Source of the DNA: Actinomarina sp002308095 | GTDB taxonomy: Bacteria; Actinomycetota; Acidimicrobiia; Actinomarinales; Actinomarinaceae | Direction: 5' to 3' | Assembly: GCA_045563135.1 (NCBI GenBank) | Contig: JBJKUL010000001.1 | Location: 496,001 to 560,000, forward strand | Length of the DNA stretch: 64,000 bases | In this document: positions 41,856 to 51,175 of the stretch, one piece after another | Position numbering within the stretch: the stretch's first letter is position 1 | Layout of the letters: each line of letters begins with the position of its first letter | Program-made: the position numbers and the translations under genes | Notes under the pieces: generated by a model | Seen by the model: the letters and a program-made list of their open reading frames with translations, nothing else | The model's database searches: none | What the model was told of the DNA's origin: nothing

Positions 41856-43847
41856 TTGAGTAATTTCAAAGGATCCAGAAGTTGGCGCCTTATCTTACTT
41901 TTCTCAGTTTTTGCATTAGTTGTAGTCGCCTGTGGTGGCGACACAGCAGAAGAAGAAGTTGCTGTCGAAGAGACAGAAACAACTGAAGCTCCTGCTACAA
42001 CTGCTGCACCAGCTGAAGAAGCAGCTCCATCAGGACCTGATGGCGTTTATAAGATGGCGATCTTCTCAGATCCACAAACACAAAATTACTGGAATTATCT
42101 TGATACAGAAACAGATGTGTGGACACAATACGTGATGTCCGGACAAGCTGTATCATTATTCTCTATTTCATATCCAAACTATCAATTGGTAACTGGCATG
42201 GCTTCAGAGCTTGTTGAGACATCAGTTGATAATGGTGACGGAACATGGACTTATACTGTTCCAATGCACGAAGGATTTGAATGGAGTGATGGTTCAGCTA
42301 TCACAGCTAACGACATGGTATTTACATATAATACCGCTAAAGACCTTGGTCTTTTAAGTAACTGGGAAACCAACTACCCACAAGGTAGTGGTACAGATCC
42401 AGCTGCTGAAGGATATGCACAAGGTATTTTGAGTCTCGTTGCTGTTGATGACTACACTGTACAGATAACCGTAAACTTTGATGCTGGGTTAGCTTCATGG
42501 CAGTACCAAATTGCACAAGCACCAATACTTCCAGAAAGTTATTGGGCGCAATATGCTACTGACAGAGAGACCCTTTTAGCAGCCTCAGGAGCTGACGCTC
42601 CAGTAGCTAGTGCATTCGTCTACGACAAAGTAGAACAAGGTGCTTTCTACACATGGGCATATGATGCTAATACAATGTGGGATGGTGGAACTACCACAAT
42701 TTATAAGAGTGGTACCACCTATGTATTGGATAACGGAAAAGCTCCAAAAGTCGATATGGCATTTGGTGATACAACCGGTGATTCATTCTCATACACAGCA
42801 GGACCTTATGTAGGAACTGTTGAGTTCACATTATATGGTGATCAAGATGCTGCTTATCTTGCATTCCAAAATGGCGAAGTTGATTTCGTACTTAACCCAT
42901 TAGGTGTTAAAAGAAATCTTTTTGACCAATTATCCAGAGTCCCAGGTGTCGAAACTGTTTCCAACTTAGGTAACGGTATGCGATACATGGCATTCAACAC
43001 TAGGGTTTTCCCTGGTAGCGACAAAGCCTTTAGACAAGCTGTTGCATGTATTTCTGATAAAGAATTCGTGTTAAACAACATTCTTCAAGGTGTTGCTGTA
43101 AATATGGATGGTCAAATGCCTGAAGCTCTAACAGCTTGGGTTGCACCTGTAACAGGTGTCCTTGCTGATTGTGCTGGCCTTAATGCTGAAGAAAGATTCA
43201 ACAAATCAGTTGAAATTCTTCAAGCAGGTGGTTGGACAGCTTCAGACTGGGGTTCCCATGCTGGTGGTGCTGAAAGAGCAGTGGCTCCAACAGGAATTAA
43301 AGGACCAGGAGGAGTAACACCTCCATCAGACATGTTGCTTTATGCACCAGGTGCTGGTTATGATCCATTGAGATCAACAATGTCCTTATTTATTGCTGAT
43401 TGGATGCAACAACTTGGACTTGACGTTACAGCGAGACCAACTGGTTTCAACGTTATCGTTGACAAGGTGTTCACACCAGAAACTTGTGAGGATTGGTATT
43501 TCTACATGCTTGGTTGGGGTCTAAGTGCATTCCCTAATCACCCTGGAGATTTCTTCAATTCCAAGAATGACACATGTGAAGGTGGTTATAACACACCTGG
43601 TTTTAACAACGCAGAATTCGATGCATTAGATGCTGAGTTCCAAGCTGCTAAAACTATTAGTGATGCTATAGCCCTCTCACAACAAATGGAAGCTATTTTA
43701 TTCGAAGAAATGCCATATTTGGTATTATTCAACGTACCTACATTAGAGGTATATAGAGATACTGTAGAATTTCCATTCACAGATGTATTAGACGGACTTA
43801 CTGGAACAGGTGGCGGTTACGCTTCACTTGTGAAAGTACAAAGCTAA
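41856..43847 (+). CDS. ABC-type oligopeptide/dipeptide-like substrate-binding lipoprotein (SBP family 5)
   Basis: This extracytoplasmic receptor delivers peptides, or another family 5 ligand such as nickel or sugars, to the permease. A lipoprotein signal peptide ends at LVVVAC (Cys26), followed by a linker of Glu, Thr, Ala and Pro. The family 5 core then covers the rest (FEWSDGSAITANDMVFT, MRYMAFNTR, FRQAVACISD). The start is TTG 41856, with AAAGGAG at good spacing and a signal peptide of normal length. The in-frame ATG at 41826 lies inside the hairpin and would put extra residues before the signal. Length is 663, long for the family. Confidence 0.92.
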   Translation: MSNFKGSRSWRLILLFSVFALVVVACGGDTAEEEVAVEETETTEAPATTAAPAEEAAPSGPDGVYKMAIFSDPQTQNYWNYLDTETDVWTQYVMSGQAVSLFSISYPNYQLVTGMASELVETSVDNGDGTWTYTVPMHEGFEWSDGSAITANDMVFTYNTAKDLGLLSNWETNYPQGSGTDPAAEGYAQGILSLVAVDDYTVQITVNFDAGLASWQYQIAQAPILPESYWAQYATDRETLLAASGADAPVASAFVYDKVEQGAFYTWAYDANTMWDGGTTTIYKSGTTYVLDNGKAPKVDMAFGDTTGDSFSYTAGPYVGTVEFTLYGDQDAAYLAFQNGEVDFVLNPLGVKRNLFDQLSRVPGVETVSNLGNGMRYMAFNTRVFPGSDKAFRQAVACISDKEFVLNNILQGVAVNMDGQMPEALTAWVAPVTGVLADCAGLNAEERFNKSVEILQAGGWTASDWGSHAGGAERAVAPTGIKGPGGVTPPSDMLLYAPGAGYDPLRSTMSLFIADWMQQLGLDVTARPTGFNVIVDKVFTPETCEDWYFYMLGWGLSAFPNHPGDFFNSKNDTCEGGYNTPGFNNAEFDALDAEFQAAKTISDAIALSQQMEAILFEEMPYLVLFNVPTLEVYRDTVEFPFTDVLDGLTGTGGGYASLVKVQS

Positions 43848-43860
43848 TAATATTTATTAA

Positions 43861-43893
43861 ACATGGGTAGGCTACGGCCTACCTATGTTTTTT
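43861..43893 (+). terminator. Hairpin with T-run between binding-protein and permease genes
   Basis: Arms ACATGGGTAGGC and GCCTACCTATGT form a 12-bp stem with one G-U pair closed by a TACG tetraloop, followed by six Ts. In an ABC operon this usually acts as a partial terminator, so the receptor is made in excess of the membrane parts. Confidence 0.75.
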
Positions 43894-43917
43894 AATCATA
43901 TAAAATAGGGTACGCAA

Positions 43918-45090
43918 ATGGTTGAATATATAATTAGAAGAACATTACAAATGATTGTTGTTTTTTTCATTTTCCTTGTAAGTTCTTATTTATTATTTAA
44001 TGCTATCCCTGGTAACGCATTCTCTAATTTACTTCTTAATCCAAATCTACCACCCGATGCATATGCAAAAGTTTTAGAAACGTATGGACTTGACAAGCCT
44101 CTTTCGGAGAGAGTTCAGCTATACGTAGTAAACTTTTTTAAAGGTGATTTTGGTTATTCATATAAATACTTTCCTAAAACCCCAATAGAGTTAATTGCTG
44201 AAAGGCTACCTCGAACTTTAATGCTCTTTTCTGTTGTTAATATTGTTGCATTTTACACTGGCTTTTTTATAGGAAAAATTCTAGCCTGGCGCAGAGGCTC
44301 AAAGTCAGAAACTTGGATTACTATTACCTCAGTTTTTTCATATACAGTTTTTTATCCATGGTTTGCATTAATGATGTTGTGGTTCTTTGGTTATAAAATG
44401 GGATGGTTCCCAATAGGTAAATTTTTATACCCCGAAAAATGGTATGACGCACCTTTTGATAGTGATGTCATATTTGCTATGATGATAAAGTTTGTTCTAG
44501 TAGTATCACTCATACAGTTTGCAGCCTATACGGCCACTAGAGGTATTGAAGCTTTATCGTCAAGAAGAAATATTCGCTTTGCCAGTCTAATTGCTATATT
44601 TATTGGCAGTTATTTTTACTGGAATACCGGTGAAGCGCTATCGAGAAAACCTTATGCTGCCGACATAGCCTATCATATGATTTTACCCGTATTGGTTGTA
44701 ACGATTGTTGCTTTCGCTGGTACGGCACTGCTTACACGAACTACTATGATGGAAGTTTTAAAAGAAGACTACATTCTTACAGCAAGAGCTAAAGGAATAA
44801 GTCAAAAGAGAATAAGAGACAGGCATGCAGCCAGAACAGCCTTATTACCAGTTGTAACATCTTTTATTTTTACAATTGTCACAATTATTGATGGATCTGT
44901 CCTCACAGAACAGATTTTTTCATGGCCGGGAATGGGGCAGCTCCTTCTTCAAGCAGTTTTAGAAGAGGATATACCTGTTGCCATGGCTGCATTTTCATTT
45001 GTTGGAGTGTTTGCACTCATTGCTCACCTAATAGCAGATATTTCATATTCATATTTAGATCCAAGAATTAGAGTAAAGTCACAAGGATAA
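43918..45090 (+). CDS. Oligopeptide ABC transporter permease (OppB/DppB-like)
   Basis: First membrane subunit of the importer. The N-terminus (YIIRRTLQMIVVFFIFLVSSYLLFNAIPGN) is typical of OppB permeases. The EAA-type cytoplasmic loop is seen as EDYILTARAKGISQKRIRDRHAARTALLP. At 390 residues it exceeds the usual 305-340. The extra sequence lies in the middle (about residues 165-250) and includes additional hydrophobic stretches. It follows the terminator-like hairpin and ends three bases before the second permease gene. Confidence 0.9.
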   Translation: MVEYIIRRTLQMIVVFFIFLVSSYLLFNAIPGNAFSNLLLNPNLPPDAYAKVLETYGLDKPLSERVQLYVVNFFKGDFGYSYKYFPKTPIELIAERLPRTLMLFSVVNIVAFYTGFFIGKILAWRRGSKSETWITITSVFSYTVFYPWFALMMLWFFGYKMGWFPIGKFLYPEKWYDAPFDSDVIFAMMIKFVLVVSLIQFAAYTATRGIEALSSRRNIRFASLIAIFIGSYFYWNTGEALSRKPYAADIAYHMILPVLVVTIVAFAGTALLTRTTMMEVLKEDYILTARAKGISQKRIRDRHAARTALLPVVTSFIFTIVTIIDGSVLTEQIFSWPGMGQLLLQAVLEEDIPVAMAAFSFVGVFALIAHLIADISYSYLDPRIRVKSQG

Positions 45091-45093
45091 ATT

Positions 45094-46173
45094 ATGCAAA
45101 TAAATGAAGCAAAGGAAAAAGATTTACAAAAACAACTGAGAAGAGAAGCTCTAAAAAGAAATTGGAAGCTTTTCAACCAAAGTAAATTAGGCATGATTGG
45201 TTTGGGGATTGTTTCAGTATTTTTAATTCTTGCTTTACTTCAACCTTTTTTATTTTTAACTGGTATCTGGAATGAAAGTATTTACCATCCAGTAGTTGGT
45301 TATGATCAGATCATTGAGGAAAAATTAGTTGTTGAATGTCCAAAAGAGTATCCAACTCCAAAATATGAAACTTCATTTGATTGTCCTGGTGAGGGAGAAG
45401 TACAGAAGAAAATGTTATACCTTGCACAAGGTGTTGAAGTTGGCGACATGTATGACGTATATTTACAACCAGCACCACCTTCTCGTAAGCACATTCTTGG
45501 CACAGACTCTCTAGGAAGAGATGTGTTCTCTCAGATTATGGAAGGTAGTCAGGTTGCTTTTGTTCTAGGTCTTTTAAGTGCAACTTTAGGCGTTGGTATA
45601 TCCACAATTCTTGGAACTATTGCTGCCTTTTTTGGGGGAAGAATTGATGCTTATTTAATGAGACAGTCCGATTTGGTGCTGATGCTTCCAACCCTACCTT
45701 TATTATTTATCATATCTGCATTTGCTGAATTAAAAATTTGGCATCTGGCTGTAGTACTAGGAGTATTAGGTGGTTTAGGTGGTAGTGTCATAACTATTAA
45801 GTCTCAGGCATTACAGGTAAAAGTTAAACCTTTTGTTGATTCAGCACGTATAACAGGTGGATCACAAAGAAAAATAATGTTCTCACATGTACTACCTAAT
45901 GTCGCACCATTGGCTTTATTATTCATGGTCTTTAGTGTGACCGGAGCAATAGCTTCAGAATCTGTATTATCATTCCTAGGTCTTTTAAATATTGATATGA
46001 GTTGGGGTCTTATGATTTATCTTTCACAAACTGACGGATTTATATTTTCTGGGCTTGAATACTGGTGGTTAATTTTACCCGCGGGACTTTCTGTTACATT
46101 CTTGGCCGGAGGTTTTTATCTAGTCGGACGTGGATTGGATGATGTTTTTAATCCAAGGTTAAGGAAGAGATAG
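45094..46173 (+). CDS. Oligopeptide ABC transporter permease (OppC/DppC-like)
   Basis: Second membrane subunit. The N-terminal tail is cytoplasmic and charged; the first helix is at about 30-52. It is followed by an unusually long extracytoplasmic loop (about 55-130) that contains two Cys and precedes the LGTDSLGRDVFSQ motif, a hallmark of OppC. The EAA loop reads VDSARITGGSQRKIMFSHVLPNVAPL. Length is 359 against the usual 290-310. It ends one base before the first ATPase gene. Confidence 0.9.
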   Translation: MQINEAKEKDLQKQLRREALKRNWKLFNQSKLGMIGLGIVSVFLILALLQPFLFLTGIWNESIYHPVVGYDQIIEEKLVVECPKEYPTPKYETSFDCPGEGEVQKKMLYLAQGVEVGDMYDVYLQPAPPSRKHILGTDSLGRDVFSQIMEGSQVAFVLGLLSATLGVGISTILGTIAAFFGGRIDAYLMRQSDLVLMLPTLPLLFIISAFAELKIWHLAVVLGVLGGLGGSVITIKSQALQVKVKPFVDSARITGGSQRKIMFSHVLPNVAPLALLFMVFSVTGAIASESVLSFLGLLNIDMSWGLMIYLSQTDGFIFSGLEYWWLILPAGLSVTFLAGGFYLVGRGLDDVFNPRLRKR

Positions 46174-46174
46174 T

Positions 46175-47149
46175 ATGTCAAAAAATATCCTAGTTGTTGA
46201 TAATCTGAATATGCATTACGAAACGCTTGAGGGAAATGTAATGGCTGTTAATAATGTAACATTTTCTGTAAAAGAAGGAGAGTCTTTCGGTTTAGTCGGC
46301 GAATCAGGCTGTGGCAAGTCATCCGTAGCTTCAACATTATTACAACTTCAGTCAGACAACGCTGTCATTTCATCAGGAAGCATAAAGTTAGATAATCAGG
46401 AACTAGTTGGTATGTCTGAATCCGATTTACGAAAAGTTCGCTGGAATGATATTAGTATCGTATTTCAGGGAGCTATGAATGCCTGGAATCCTGTTATAAA
46501 GATTGGTGAACAGATAAGAGAAGCAATAAGAGAACACCACCCAGCAAATACAAAAAAAGAAAATACAGAAAAAATATCTGAATTATTCAAAATAGTTGGA
46601 TTAGATGATTCCATTATGGATAGATATCCACATGAACTATCAGGTGGTATGAAACAGCGTGCTGTCATTGCACTTGCTTTATCTTGTGATCCAAAAATAG
46701 TTATTGCAGACGAACCTACAACTGCTTTAGATGTTGTAATACAAGATCAAATTTTAAAAGAAATTAAAAAAGTTCAAGAACTATTAGGTTTGAGCTTAAT
46801 CTACATCTCTCATGATATTGCAGTAATTGCTGAGATGACAGATAACATGGCTGTGATGTACGCAGGTTCAATTGTTGAAAAAGGACCAACTTCCTCTATT
46901 TTCTCAAATCCTAAACATGCTTATACGAAACTATTACTTGAGTCAACGCCGTCAGTTGTCGGAGAAAAAAAGAAATTACGTGCTTTAGATGGTGAGCCAC
47001 CAAGCTTAATTAATGGGTTAGATGGATGTGCATTTTCTCCAAGGTGTCCTGACCCATCAGATGACTGTGCTAAAGGTAATCTTAATATGGAGCTTATACA
47101 GATAGAAGAAGGACATTGGGCAGATCAGTGTTGTGTAAATTGTGGGTGA
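46175..47149 (+). CDS. Oligopeptide ABC transporter ATPase (OppD/DppD-like)
   Basis: First ATPase of the importer. Walker A is GESGCGKSS (about 41-49), the Q-loop VFQGAMNAWNP, the signature LSGGMKQRA (about 156) and Walker B IVIADEPTTALD. The C-terminal oligopeptide-type extension contains a four-Cys cluster (GCAFSPRCPDPSDDCAK and QCC) that in this family can hold an iron-sulfur cluster. It overlaps the partner ATPase gene by eight bases. Confidence 0.93.
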   Translation: MSKNILVVDNLNMHYETLEGNVMAVNNVTFSVKEGESFGLVGESGCGKSSVASTLLQLQSDNAVISSGSIKLDNQELVGMSESDLRKVRWNDISIVFQGAMNAWNPVIKIGEQIREAIREHHPANTKKENTEKISELFKIVGLDDSIMDRYPHELSGGMKQRAVIALALSCDPKIVIADEPTTALDVVIQDQILKEIKKVQELLGLSLIYISHDIAVIAEMTDNMAVMYAGSIVEKGPTSSIFSNPKHAYTKLLLESTPSVVGEKKKLRALDGEPPSLINGLDGCAFSPRCPDPSDDCAKGNLNMELIQIEEGHWADQCCVNCG

Positions 47150-48107
47150 CAAAATGGATAATGTAATTGAAGTATCTAACTTAATCAAAAATTTTGATGT
47201 ATCTAAGGGATTCTTTTCAAGAAACAAAACAGTAGTAAAAGCTGTTGATGGTATTAGTTTTAGTATTCCTAAAGGTGAATCACTTGGTTTAGTGGGACAA
47301 AGTGGTTGCGGAAAAACAACAACTGCAAGAGCTTTATGTTTGTTAGATCCTAAAACTTCAGGAGACGTAAAATTTTATAATCCCGAAGCCGATGAAATGC
47401 AAAATTTAGATGATCTAAGTGAGGAACAAGTCAAACAATTCCGTAGAAATACTCAAATGATTTTTCAAGATCCTTATGAATCGTTAAATCCAAGATGGAC
47501 CATAAAAGATATTATTTTAGAACCATTAAACATTCATAATATTGGTTCATTAGAAAATAGAACTGAAGCAGTTATTGAAATACTAAAAACTGTAGGATTA
47601 ACTCCACCACAAAACTACTTACCAAGATATCCTCACGAGCTTTCTGGTGGCCAAAGACAAAGGGTTTCAATTGCTAGATCATTAATCATGAATCCTAAGT
47701 TCGTAATATGTGACGAACCTACGTCTATGCTTGACGTCTCTATAAGGATTTCAATTATGGACTTGATGCTTGATCTTGCAAAAGATTTACAAGTATCTTA
47801 TCTATACATAACACATGACTTAGCTGTAGCAAGATATATGTGTAACAGGATTGCTGTTATGTTTAATGGAAAAATTGTTGAGATAGCTAAAACTGAAGAT
47901 CTGTTGAGTAACCCAATTCATCCGTATACAAAAAGATTAATATCTTCAATACCAGTTCCAGATCCTAAATATACGAGGGAAAAATACAACATAGATTTCA
48001 CAGAATTAGATAAAATTATAGCCGACAATACAGAAAATCTACCAATGGTTGATGTCGGAGATGAACATTACGTAGCAACACACGATGTTAAGGATTTACT
48101 TATTTGA
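47142..48107 (+). CDS. Oligopeptide ABC transporter ATPase (OppF/DppF-like)
   Basis: Second ATPase. Walker A is GQSGCGKTT (about 43-51), the Q-loop MIFQDPYESLNPR, the signature LSGGQRQRV (about 166) and Walker B FVICDEPTSMLD, with Met where Ala is usual in the D-loop. The C-terminal OppF extension is short and lacks the Cys cluster of its partner. It overlaps the pgsA-like gene by four bases, which ties transporter expression to the downstream lipid and riboflavin genes. Confidence 0.92.
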   Translation: MGDKMDNVIEVSNLIKNFDVSKGFFSRNKTVVKAVDGISFSIPKGESLGLVGQSGCGKTTTARALCLLDPKTSGDVKFYNPEADEMQNLDDLSEEQVKQFRRNTQMIFQDPYESLNPRWTIKDIILEPLNIHNIGSLENRTEAVIEILKTVGLTPPQNYLPRYPHELSGGQRQRVSIARSLIMNPKFVICDEPTSMLDVSIRISIMDLMLDLAKDLQVSYLYITHDLAVARYMCNRIAVMFNGKIVEIAKTEDLLSNPIHPYTKRLISSIPVPDPKYTREKYNIDFTELDKIIADNTENLPMVDVGDEHYVATHDVKDLLI

Positions 48108-48637
48108 GAATAAAAGATATCTTTTTGCCTCCTAATTTAATTACCCTTCTTAGATTATTTGCTTCTATTTACCTCTTTCAAAACTTTTATCCATTAGATA
48201 TAAATGTCTATCTTCTTGTCACTGTCATTGCTGTTATTGGCTTAAGCGACTCTTTAGATGGAATCGTAGCAAGACGTTTTAATATGGTCACTGAGCTTGG
48301 CATTATTCTCGATCCTTTTGTCGACAGAACAGTATTTATTCTGTTAGTTATTTGGCTACGAGATATTTTCCCAAATATCTTTTTTCTCACTTTAATAGCT
48401 AGAGAATTACTTGTGCTTTTAGGTGGGATATACGTTCTATTGTCGAAAAAGCCTATTGAAGTTTCAAAAAAAGGAAAGCTGGCGACTGTCTTTATGTTTA
48501 TTACTATTTGCATCTATGTTTTAGAAACAAGTCTTCAAACTGGACTCATAGGATATCTAGCAACACCGGTTATGGTTTTTTATTACTTTGTTGCATTAGA
48601 GTACTTATATTATCTAATATTTAATTATGAACAATGA
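48104..48637 (+). CDS. pgsA: CDP-alcohol phosphatidyltransferase (PgsA-like)
   Basis: The enzyme joins CDP-diacylglycerol to an alcohol phosphate, most likely glycerol 3-phosphate for phosphatidylglycerol. The family motif D-x2-D-G-x2-A-R-x8-G-x3-D-x3-D is perfect from Asp49 to Asp74. About six hydrophobic segments surround it. Length is 177 residues. In mycobacteria the pgsA2 gene lies just upstream of the garA FHA gene, and the same pair is seen here. It overlaps the FHA gene by 11 bases. Confidence 0.85.
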   Translation: MRIKDIFLPPNLITLLRLFASIYLFQNFYPLDINVYLLVTVIAVIGLSDSLDGIVARRFNMVTELGIILDPFVDRTVFILLVIWLRDIFPNIFFLTLIARELLVLLGGIYVLLSKKPIEVSKKGKLATVFMFITICIYVLETSLQTGLIGYLATPVMVFYYFVALEYLYYLIFNYEQ

Positions 48638-48971
48638 AACAAAACCTCTTGAAGATTCATTAATCTTTAATAAGAATTCTAAATACATCTTATCTCTTAT
48701 CAACGAAGAAATAAGTTCAATATCCTGGTTTTTAACTAATGGAATTCACAAAATAGGAAGACTACCTGAGAAAGAGATTATTTTAGATGATGTAACTGTT
48801 TCTAGAAACCATGGATTTATTACAGTAGATGACGACGATATTTCTATATCAGACGAGCAATCAACAAATGGAATATTTGTTAATGGGGAGTTAACTGACG
48901 AGTCATATCTTAAAAGTGGTGACAGACTGCAAATAGGTAAGTTTTCATTAATAGTAACTAAAACTGAATAA
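48627..48971 (+). CDS. FHA-domain protein (GarA/OdhI-like)
   Basis: GarA-type proteins inhibit glutamate and 2-oxoglutarate metabolism and are switched by Ser/Thr kinases. The FHA core is clear: KIGRLPEKEIILDDVTVSRNHG (phosphothreonine-binding Arg, Ser and Asn), then SDEQSTNGIFVNG. The N-terminal part is 40 residues long and lacks an obvious ETTS-type phosphorylation motif, although several Ser are present. Length is 114. Position after pgsA favours a GarA relative, but another phosphopeptide receptor cannot be excluded. Confidence 0.8.
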   Translation: MNNETKPLEDSLIFNKNSKYILSLINEEISSISWFLTNGIHKIGRLPEKEIILDDVTVSRNHGFITVDDDDISISDEQSTNGIFVNGELTDESYLKSGDRLQIGKFSLIVTKTE

Positions 48972-48973
48972 CT

Positions 48974-49561
48974 ATGAAGATTTCAGCAAGCATTCAAGCA
49001 GCTAATCAACTTACATTGTTATCTGACATAAATGAACACTCAAATAAATTTGATCAGTTACATATTGATATTACAGATGGACACTTCACCGACAATATAG
49101 GCCTTTCTCTAGATATTGTTAAACAAATAAAAACAGAAACAGATTACTTTCTTGATGTGCACCTTATGGTTGATAAAAATCCTAAGTTTGTTGAAAAAGT
49201 TTATGACAATGGCGCTGATCTGATTACAGTCCACTGTGAATCTTCACCAATAGATGAATTTGAAATATTAAGTAACAACTATAAAAATATTGGGATTGGA
49301 ATTCTTCCAACTACAAATATAAATTCACTTATACCTTACTTGGAATTTGCTTCAGCTGTATTGTTATTAACTGTTAACCCCGGTTTTTCTAATCAGTCCA
49401 AAGCGGTAGATTTGCTTCAAAGAATAGAAGAGCTCAACCATATTCAAACCAATGAAAATATACTAACACTAGTAGACGGGGGAGTATCTAATGACGACTT
49501 AACTCTACTAAAAGAAAATGGTGTAGATATTGCTGTTCAAGGTGGAGCCATATTTGGATAA
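48974..49561 (+). CDS. rpe: Ribulose-phosphate 3-epimerase
   Basis: Rpe interconverts ribulose 5-phosphate and xylulose 5-phosphate. The metal ligands lie in LHIDITDGHF and LDVHLMV, the flexible loop in VNPGFSNQ and the late Asp in LVDGGVS. The usual C-terminal helix after GGAIFG is missing, and the protein stops at 195 residues rather than 215-225. Its product ribulose 5-phosphate is the direct substrate of RibB, encoded three genes downstream, so the placement is metabolically meaningful. It overlaps ribD by eight bases. Confidence 0.9.
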   Translation: MKISASIQAANQLTLLSDINEHSNKFDQLHIDITDGHFTDNIGLSLDIVKQIKTETDYFLDVHLMVDKNPKFVEKVYDNGADLITVHCESSPIDEFEILSNNYKNIGIGILPTTNINSLIPYLEFASAVLLLTVNPGFSNQSKAVDLLQRIEELNHIQTNENILTLVDGGVSNDDLTLLKENGVDIAVQGGAIFG

Positions 49562-50597
49562 TAACTTACAAAAATTAGGATTTTCAAAACCTATGACTGT
49601 TGCAATAATTGAAGCGTTAAAGGCTAACCCACATCCAAACCCTCGAGTAGGAGCAGTACTTACTGATCAACATGGCCAAATAAAAGCTGTATCGAATCAC
49701 TTAAAGAAGGGGAGTAATCATGCTGAAATGAATTTATTTGATTTAGTCAATCCATCTCAACATGACATACTATATGTAACACTTGAGCCTTGCTTCCATA
49801 GCGATACCTCACCATCTTGTGCTACTGAGATAATTAATAGAGGAATTAAAAAAGTCATTATTGGAGACATTGATGATGACATAAGAACAAGAGGAAAAAG
49901 TGTCGAATTGCTTAAAAAAAACAATGTATCTGTGCTGAATGAAGGTAATGTAAACAATTTCTTAAATCCCTACTACAGTAATTTTCACAGGAATTCTAAA
50001 AAAATAAATTATCTTTTAAAGGTAGGACTTAGCAATAATGATTACCTTAGCGATTCATCACAAGATTCAAAGTATATAACCAATAAGATCTCATTAAATA
50101 TTTCACATTACCTTCGGGCTTCCGCTGATTGTATAATTATTGGAAAGACCACTCTACTAAACGATAATCCAAAATTAGATGTTAGATTGGATGACCTTAA
50201 TAATATGAAAACGCAACCAGTTCCGATAGTTATGTGGGGTAAATCAAATGATAATCTAATGAAAGCATTGAACACTTATCCAAACTTCACATTTCTTAGT
50301 GATATGCCGAATCATAATAATAATGTTCAATGTAATACGGATTCACTTGAAGAGGTTGAAAAGTATTTTATAGAAAGAGAATTTCGTAATATTTTTATTG
50401 AAGGTGGTAAGTCAATTATTGAGTCATTTCTTAAAAAAGACATGATTGACCAAATTTATGAATTTAAAAGCGCATCTAATGTAAAACAAGGATTGAATGT
50501 AGGTAAAACATATCGAGATAAAGTAAATTTCAATTTTAAAGTTGTTGAAAAATACAAGCTTAAAGATAATTCACTAACTACTTATACTAAGAATTAA
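49554..50597 (+). CDS. ribD: Bifunctional riboflavin deaminase/reductase RibD
   Basis: RibD deaminates and then reduces the pyrimidine intermediate made by RibA. The N-terminal deaminase domain has NPRVGAVL, the zinc ligands HAE and PCFHSDTSPSC. The C-terminal reductase domain (from about 150) carries ADCIIIGKTTLLNDNPKLDVR and IFIEGGKSIIESF. The TTG at 49554, six bases after GGTGGAG, is the chosen start; earlier in-frame codons are deeper inside rpe. Length is about 347. One base is shared with ribE. Confidence 0.92.
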   Translation: MDNNLQKLGFSKPMTVAIIEALKANPHPNPRVGAVLTDQHGQIKAVSNHLKKGSNHAEMNLFDLVNPSQHDILYVTLEPCFHSDTSPSCATEIINRGIKKVIIGDIDDDIRTRGKSVELLKKNNVSVLNEGNVNNFLNPYYSNFHRNSKKINYLLKVGLSNNDYLSDSSQDSKYITNKISLNISHYLRASADCIIIGKTTLLNDNPKLDVRLDDLNNMKTQPVPIVMWGKSNDNLMKALNTYPNFTFLSDMPNHNNNVQCNTDSLEEVEKYFIEREFRNIFIEGGKSIIESFLKKDMIDQIYEFKSASNVKQGLNVGKTYRDKVNFNFKVVEKYKLKDNSLTTYTKN

Positions 50598-51175
50598 TGT
50601 TTACAGGAATAATACAAGCTACTGGTATCGTAAGTGCTCTTAACGATGAAAATCTTGATATCACTACAGACTCAGATATTTTCTACGGACATGAACTTGG
50701 CACCAGTATTTCTATTGACGGAGTTTGTTTAACGCTTCGTGACTATGATAATGAAATTTTAAGATTCCAAGTTTCTCAAGAGACTGTAAAGAGAACTATT
50801 ATTAGTAACTATAAAAAAGGTTCACATGTTAATTTAGAGCTCCCTTTGACGATGGATAAATTTTTGAGTGGTCATTTGGTTCAAGGCCATGTAGATACAA
50901 CTACTTCCGTGTTAAACATAGAAAAAGTATCTGACGATCTATGGGATTATGAATTTTCAAATAAAAACTATAGTTATCTTGTTGACAAAGGTTCCATAAC
51001 TATCAATGGAGTATCACTGACCGTAGTGAGTCCAGACGAAGAAAAATTTACTGTATCAGTTATACGTGAAACATTTAATCGAACTAACTTCAATAAATTA
51101 CAAGTTGGATCACTTGTAAATGTAGAATTCGATATTATGGCCAAATATGTAGAAAGAGCTTTAGATGATAAGTGA
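50597..51175 (+). CDS. ribE: Riboflavin synthase, alpha chain
   Basis: RibE dismutates two lumazine molecules to riboflavin. It has two lumazine-binding repeats: MFTGIIQATG, then SIDGVCLTLRD with FQVSQETVKRT, and GHLVQGHVDTT with SITINGVSLTVV. Length is 192 residues, close to the usual 200-215. It overlaps ribBA by 11 bases. The gene order ribD-ribE-ribBA-ribH matches the classic rib operon of actinobacteria and Bacillus. Confidence 0.95.
   Translation: MFTGIIQATGIVSALNDENLDITTDSDIFYGHELGTSISIDGVCLTLRDYDNEILRFQVSQETVKRTIISNYKKGSHVNLELPLTMDKFLSGHLVQGHVDTTTSVLNIEKVSDDLWDYEFSNKNYSYLVDKGSITINGVSLTVVSPDEEKFTVSVIRETFNRTNFNKLQVGSLVNVEFDIMAKYVERALDDK

Noticed and set aside
48974..49560. FMN riboswitch before the riboflavin genes
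   Set aside because: The region upstream of ribD is coding (rpe), and no RFN-like conserved helices were recognised.
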